Of a stretch of DNA of 16,703 nt, positions 15,849 to 16,703 are shown piece after piece (the stretch's first letter is position 1; the number at the start of each line of letters is the position of its first letter). The notes under the pieces were generated by a model, which was given only the letters and a program-made list of their open reading frames with translations, searched no databases and was not told where the DNA came from. Origin of the DNA: CAYFJO01 sp964343305 (lineage in GTDB: Bacteria; Planctomycetota; Planctomycetia; Pirellulales; Pirellulaceae); NCBI GenBank assembly GCA_964343305.1, contig CAYFJO010000221.1, forward strand, positions 1 through 16,703. Direction: 5' to 3'. The translations under genes and the position numbers were made by a program.

Positions 15849-15871
15849 GGAACGCCCTCTGTGGCGTTCCG
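15845..15871 (+). repeat. REP hairpin copy 1 (GTAG foot)
   Basis: GTAG, stem GGAACGCC / GGCGTTCC, loop CTCTGT, closing G. GTAG at the 5' foot is the tetranucleotide typical of RAYT-recognised REPs. Bases 15846-15848 are the stop codon of the histidine kinase. Confidence 0.85.
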
Positions 15872-15914
15872 AAGATTTACGTTCAAAACAATTCATGAAA
15901 CGCTACCACAACCA

Positions 15915-15941
15915 CGGAACGCCACAGAGGGCGTTCCCTAC
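15915..15941 (-). repeat. REP hairpin copy 2, exact inverted copy of copy 1
   Basis: The minus-strand sequence equals copy 1 over all 27 nt. With copy 1 it forms a REPIN-like pair with a 43-nt spacer. It ends 12 nt before the transposase ATG at 15954. Confidence 0.85.
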
Positions 15942-15953
15942 AAACGGAATGAA

Positions 15954-16364
15954 ATGATGGACGACCCATTAACTCGCCCTCGGCGCAAATCGCACCGGCT
16001 ATCGCCGGAAGTTTACGCCACCACCGAATACGAATATTTCTTCACCGTTTGTGCGCGCAACCAGGGCCAGCTGTTTCGCAATGATTCGCTGGCAAAGAAA
16101 GTGATCGAATCCCTGCTGTGGACCAAGGATAAATACAATTGGCGCTTGTTCTGTTATTGCCTGATGCCCGACCATTTGCATTTTGTTTGCCGATTGACGG
16201 ATGCGGAAGTCAAATTCGTTAACGCTGGTGCGCGCGGGGTCCTGCGCGAAGGGGTGCTCGATCATCTCGCTCGATTCAAGAGTTACACGACCAATTGCTC
16301 ATGGAAACTTGGGTCAAAGGGAAACTCTGGCAGAAGAGCAGCTACGACCGGGTGCTCGACATAG
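15954..16364 (+). CDS. RAYT transposase, N-terminal frame (HUH/Y1 catalytic part)
   Basis: From ATG 15954 (a second ATG is at 15957) the frame encodes a Y1_Tnp domain: EYEYFFTVCARNQGQLF (26-42), an HUH motif MPDHLHF with H74 and H76, and a likely nucleophile Tyr111 in ARFKSYTT. The reaction known for this family is single-strand DNA cleavage and joining at REP hairpins through a 5'-phosphotyrosine. Homology continues to about residue 123 (base 16322), after which this frame gives an unrelated 14-residue tail and stops at 16364. The expected C-terminus continues in the -1 frame. An earlier in-frame GTG at 15861 lies inside REP copy 1 and is unlikely to be used. Either the gene uses programmed -1 frameshifting or it is a recent frameshift pseudogene. 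Confidence 0.75.
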   Translation: MMDDPLTRPRRKSHRLSPEVYATTEYEYFFTVCARNQGQLFRNDSLAKKVIESLLWTKDKYNWRLFCYCLMPDHLHFVCRLTDAEVKFVNAGARGVLREGVLDHLARFKSYTTNCSWKLGSKGNSGRRAATTGCST

Positions 16365-16480
16365 AAAGACCGTTTGAGGAAGTGGTAATGTACACGTTGG
16401 AGAACGCTGTTAGAAAGGAACTGGTCAAAGATTGGAATGATTGGCCATATTCAAGAATTATAGATCCATGGTGGTTATAA
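16295..16480 (+). CDS. RAYT transposase, C-terminal part in the -1 frame
   Basis: The frame from about 16325 reads LWQKSSYDRVLDIERPFEEV, then MYTLENAVRKELVKDW and WPYSRIIDPWW. This is the standard C-terminal module of RAYT proteins ('W..S.YDRVL', 'Y...NP.R..LV', 'WPYS'). It has no start or RBS of its own (the frame opens at TTG 16295 inside the upstream ORF), so it only makes sense as an extension of the upstream frame. Joined at the shift, the product would be about 175 residues, a normal RAYT length. Confidence 0.7.
   Translation: MLMETWVKGKLWQKSSYDRVLDIERPFEEVVMYTLENAVRKELVKDWNDWPYSRIIDPWWL
16316..16325 (+). promoter_or_regulatory. Candidate -1 frameshift site AAAGGGAAAC in the RAYT gene
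   Basis: Upstream-frame codons here are TCA AAG GGA AAC. Both A-AAG-GGA (16316-16322) and G-GGA-AAC (16319-16325) fit the X-XXY-YYZ slippery rule in phase. A -1 slip enters exactly the frame that carries the conserved C-terminus. No downstream pseudoknot or upstream SD-like stimulator was confirmed. Confidence 0.45.
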
Positions 16481-16531
16481 TGTCGGACGACGATGAACGT
16501 GACGTAATGTGGTAGCAAACGAGGAAATAAT

Positions 16532-16558
16532 GTAGGGAACGGCCTCTGTGCCGTTCCG
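16532..16558 (+). repeat. REP hairpin copy 3 with compensatory stem change
   Basis: GTAG foot, stem GGAACGGC / GCCGTTCC, loop CTCTGT. Compared with copy 1, the seventh stem base is C to G and its partner is G to C, so pairing is kept. Lies between the transposase stop (16480) and the response regulator. Confidence 0.85.
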
Positions 16559-16593
16559 TTATGTTGGGAAATAATCTGGTTGATCCAGCCGCG

Positions 16594-16620
16594 CGGAACG
16601 CCACAGAGGGCGTTCCCTAC
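16594..16620 (-). repeat. REP hairpin copy 4, identical to copies 1 and 2
   Basis: The minus strand is the same 27 nt as copy 1. It pairs with copy 3 (35-nt spacer) as a second REPIN-like unit and ends 33 nt before the ATG of the response regulator. Confidence 0.85.
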
Positions 16621-16653
16621 ACGGGTCAATCAGCATTGATGAGGAACATAAAT

Positions 16654-16703
16654 ATGAAAACCGAGCCAATCGACATCCTACTGGTGGACGACAACGAGGA
16701 TGA
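16654..16703 (+). CDS. Response regulator, N-terminus only (runs off the window)
   Basis: ATG 16654 has GAGGAA (16641-16646) 7 nt upstream. The 16 visible complete codons read MKTEPIDILLVDDNED, the start of a receiver domain: a hydrophobic first strand followed by the acidic DD metal-binding pair. The output domain is not visible. It is probably the partner of the histidine kinase ending at 15848; a short single-domain CheY-like regulator is common in such operons, but this cannot be seen here. Confidence 0.8.
   Translation, partial: MKTEPIDILLVDDNED

Larger units (their letters stand above)
15845..16620 (+). mobile_element. RAYT-REPIN locus (REP-associated tyrosine transposase with flanking inverted REPs)
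   Basis: A Y1-type HUH transposase ORF pair is flanked on each side by two REP hairpins in inverted orientation, each 27 nt with GTAG at the outer foot. This is the organisation known for TnpA-REP/RAYT loci. It lies between a histidine kinase gene and a response regulator gene that should belong together. Confidence 0.8.

Noticed and set aside
1..16703. CRISPR array, tRNA or rRNA genes, tandem repeats
   Set aside because: No regularly spaced direct repeats, no tRNA-like cloverleaf and no rRNA-like sequence noticed on either strand.

Overview
The window looks like part of a planctomycete chromosome (Pirellulales/Rhodopirellula-like). The reasons are a giant secreted protein with a PVC-type dehydrogenase and a Pirellula/Verrucomicrobium-type heme domain, two Tat-exported Gfo/Idh/MocA oxidoreductases, a secreted multidomain DUF6288-like protein, a sulfatase-like remnant, high GC and loosely packed genes. 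Taxonomy is inferred from gene content only.

Layout. (1) 1-600 (+): the C-terminal end of a probable six-hairpin glycosidase-like protein, convergent with the next gene 6 bp away. (2) 6201-607 (-): a 1864-residue fusion of a neutral-ceramidase-like hydrolase, a PVC-type dehydrogenase propeller, HEAT repeats, a CXXCH cytochrome domain, a CBM-like beta-sandwich and more HEAT repeats. A 7-codon ORF with a near-perfect Shine-Dalgarno overlaps its GTG. (3) 10067-6516 (-): a secreted 1183-residue protein with discoidin-like, PDZ, alpha/alpha-toroid, chitobiase-C-like and PA14-like parts. (4) 10091-10220: a ~130-bp near-perfect palindrome that supplies the stop codon of a sulfatase-like C-terminal remnant (10579-10202, -). 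(5) 10798-12045 (+) and 13429-12101 (-): two convergent Tat-signal oxidoreductases. These regions together suggest extracytoplasmic breakdown of complex glycans or sulfated and lipid-linked polymers.

(6) 13780-16703 (+): a signalling operon with a sigma70-like promoter. It holds a short truncated sensor-like protein, a membrane sensor resembling the copper/ethylene-binding domain of ETR1-type receptors, a soluble histidine kinase and the start of a response regulator. The membrane sensor's best start is followed by an in-frame TGA at codon 20, where related proteins (from memory) carry Cys.

(7) 15845-16620: a RAYT (REP-associated tyrosine transposase) locus lies between the kinase and the response regulator. 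It has two inverted pairs of GTAG-footed REP hairpins, one with a compensatory stem change. The RAYT is split over two frames by a -1 shift at AAAGGGAAAC, which holds two overlapping slippery heptamers in the right phase. The first REP provides the kinase's stop codon. This locus and the broken or recoded ethylene-receptor-like operon are the most unusual content of the window.
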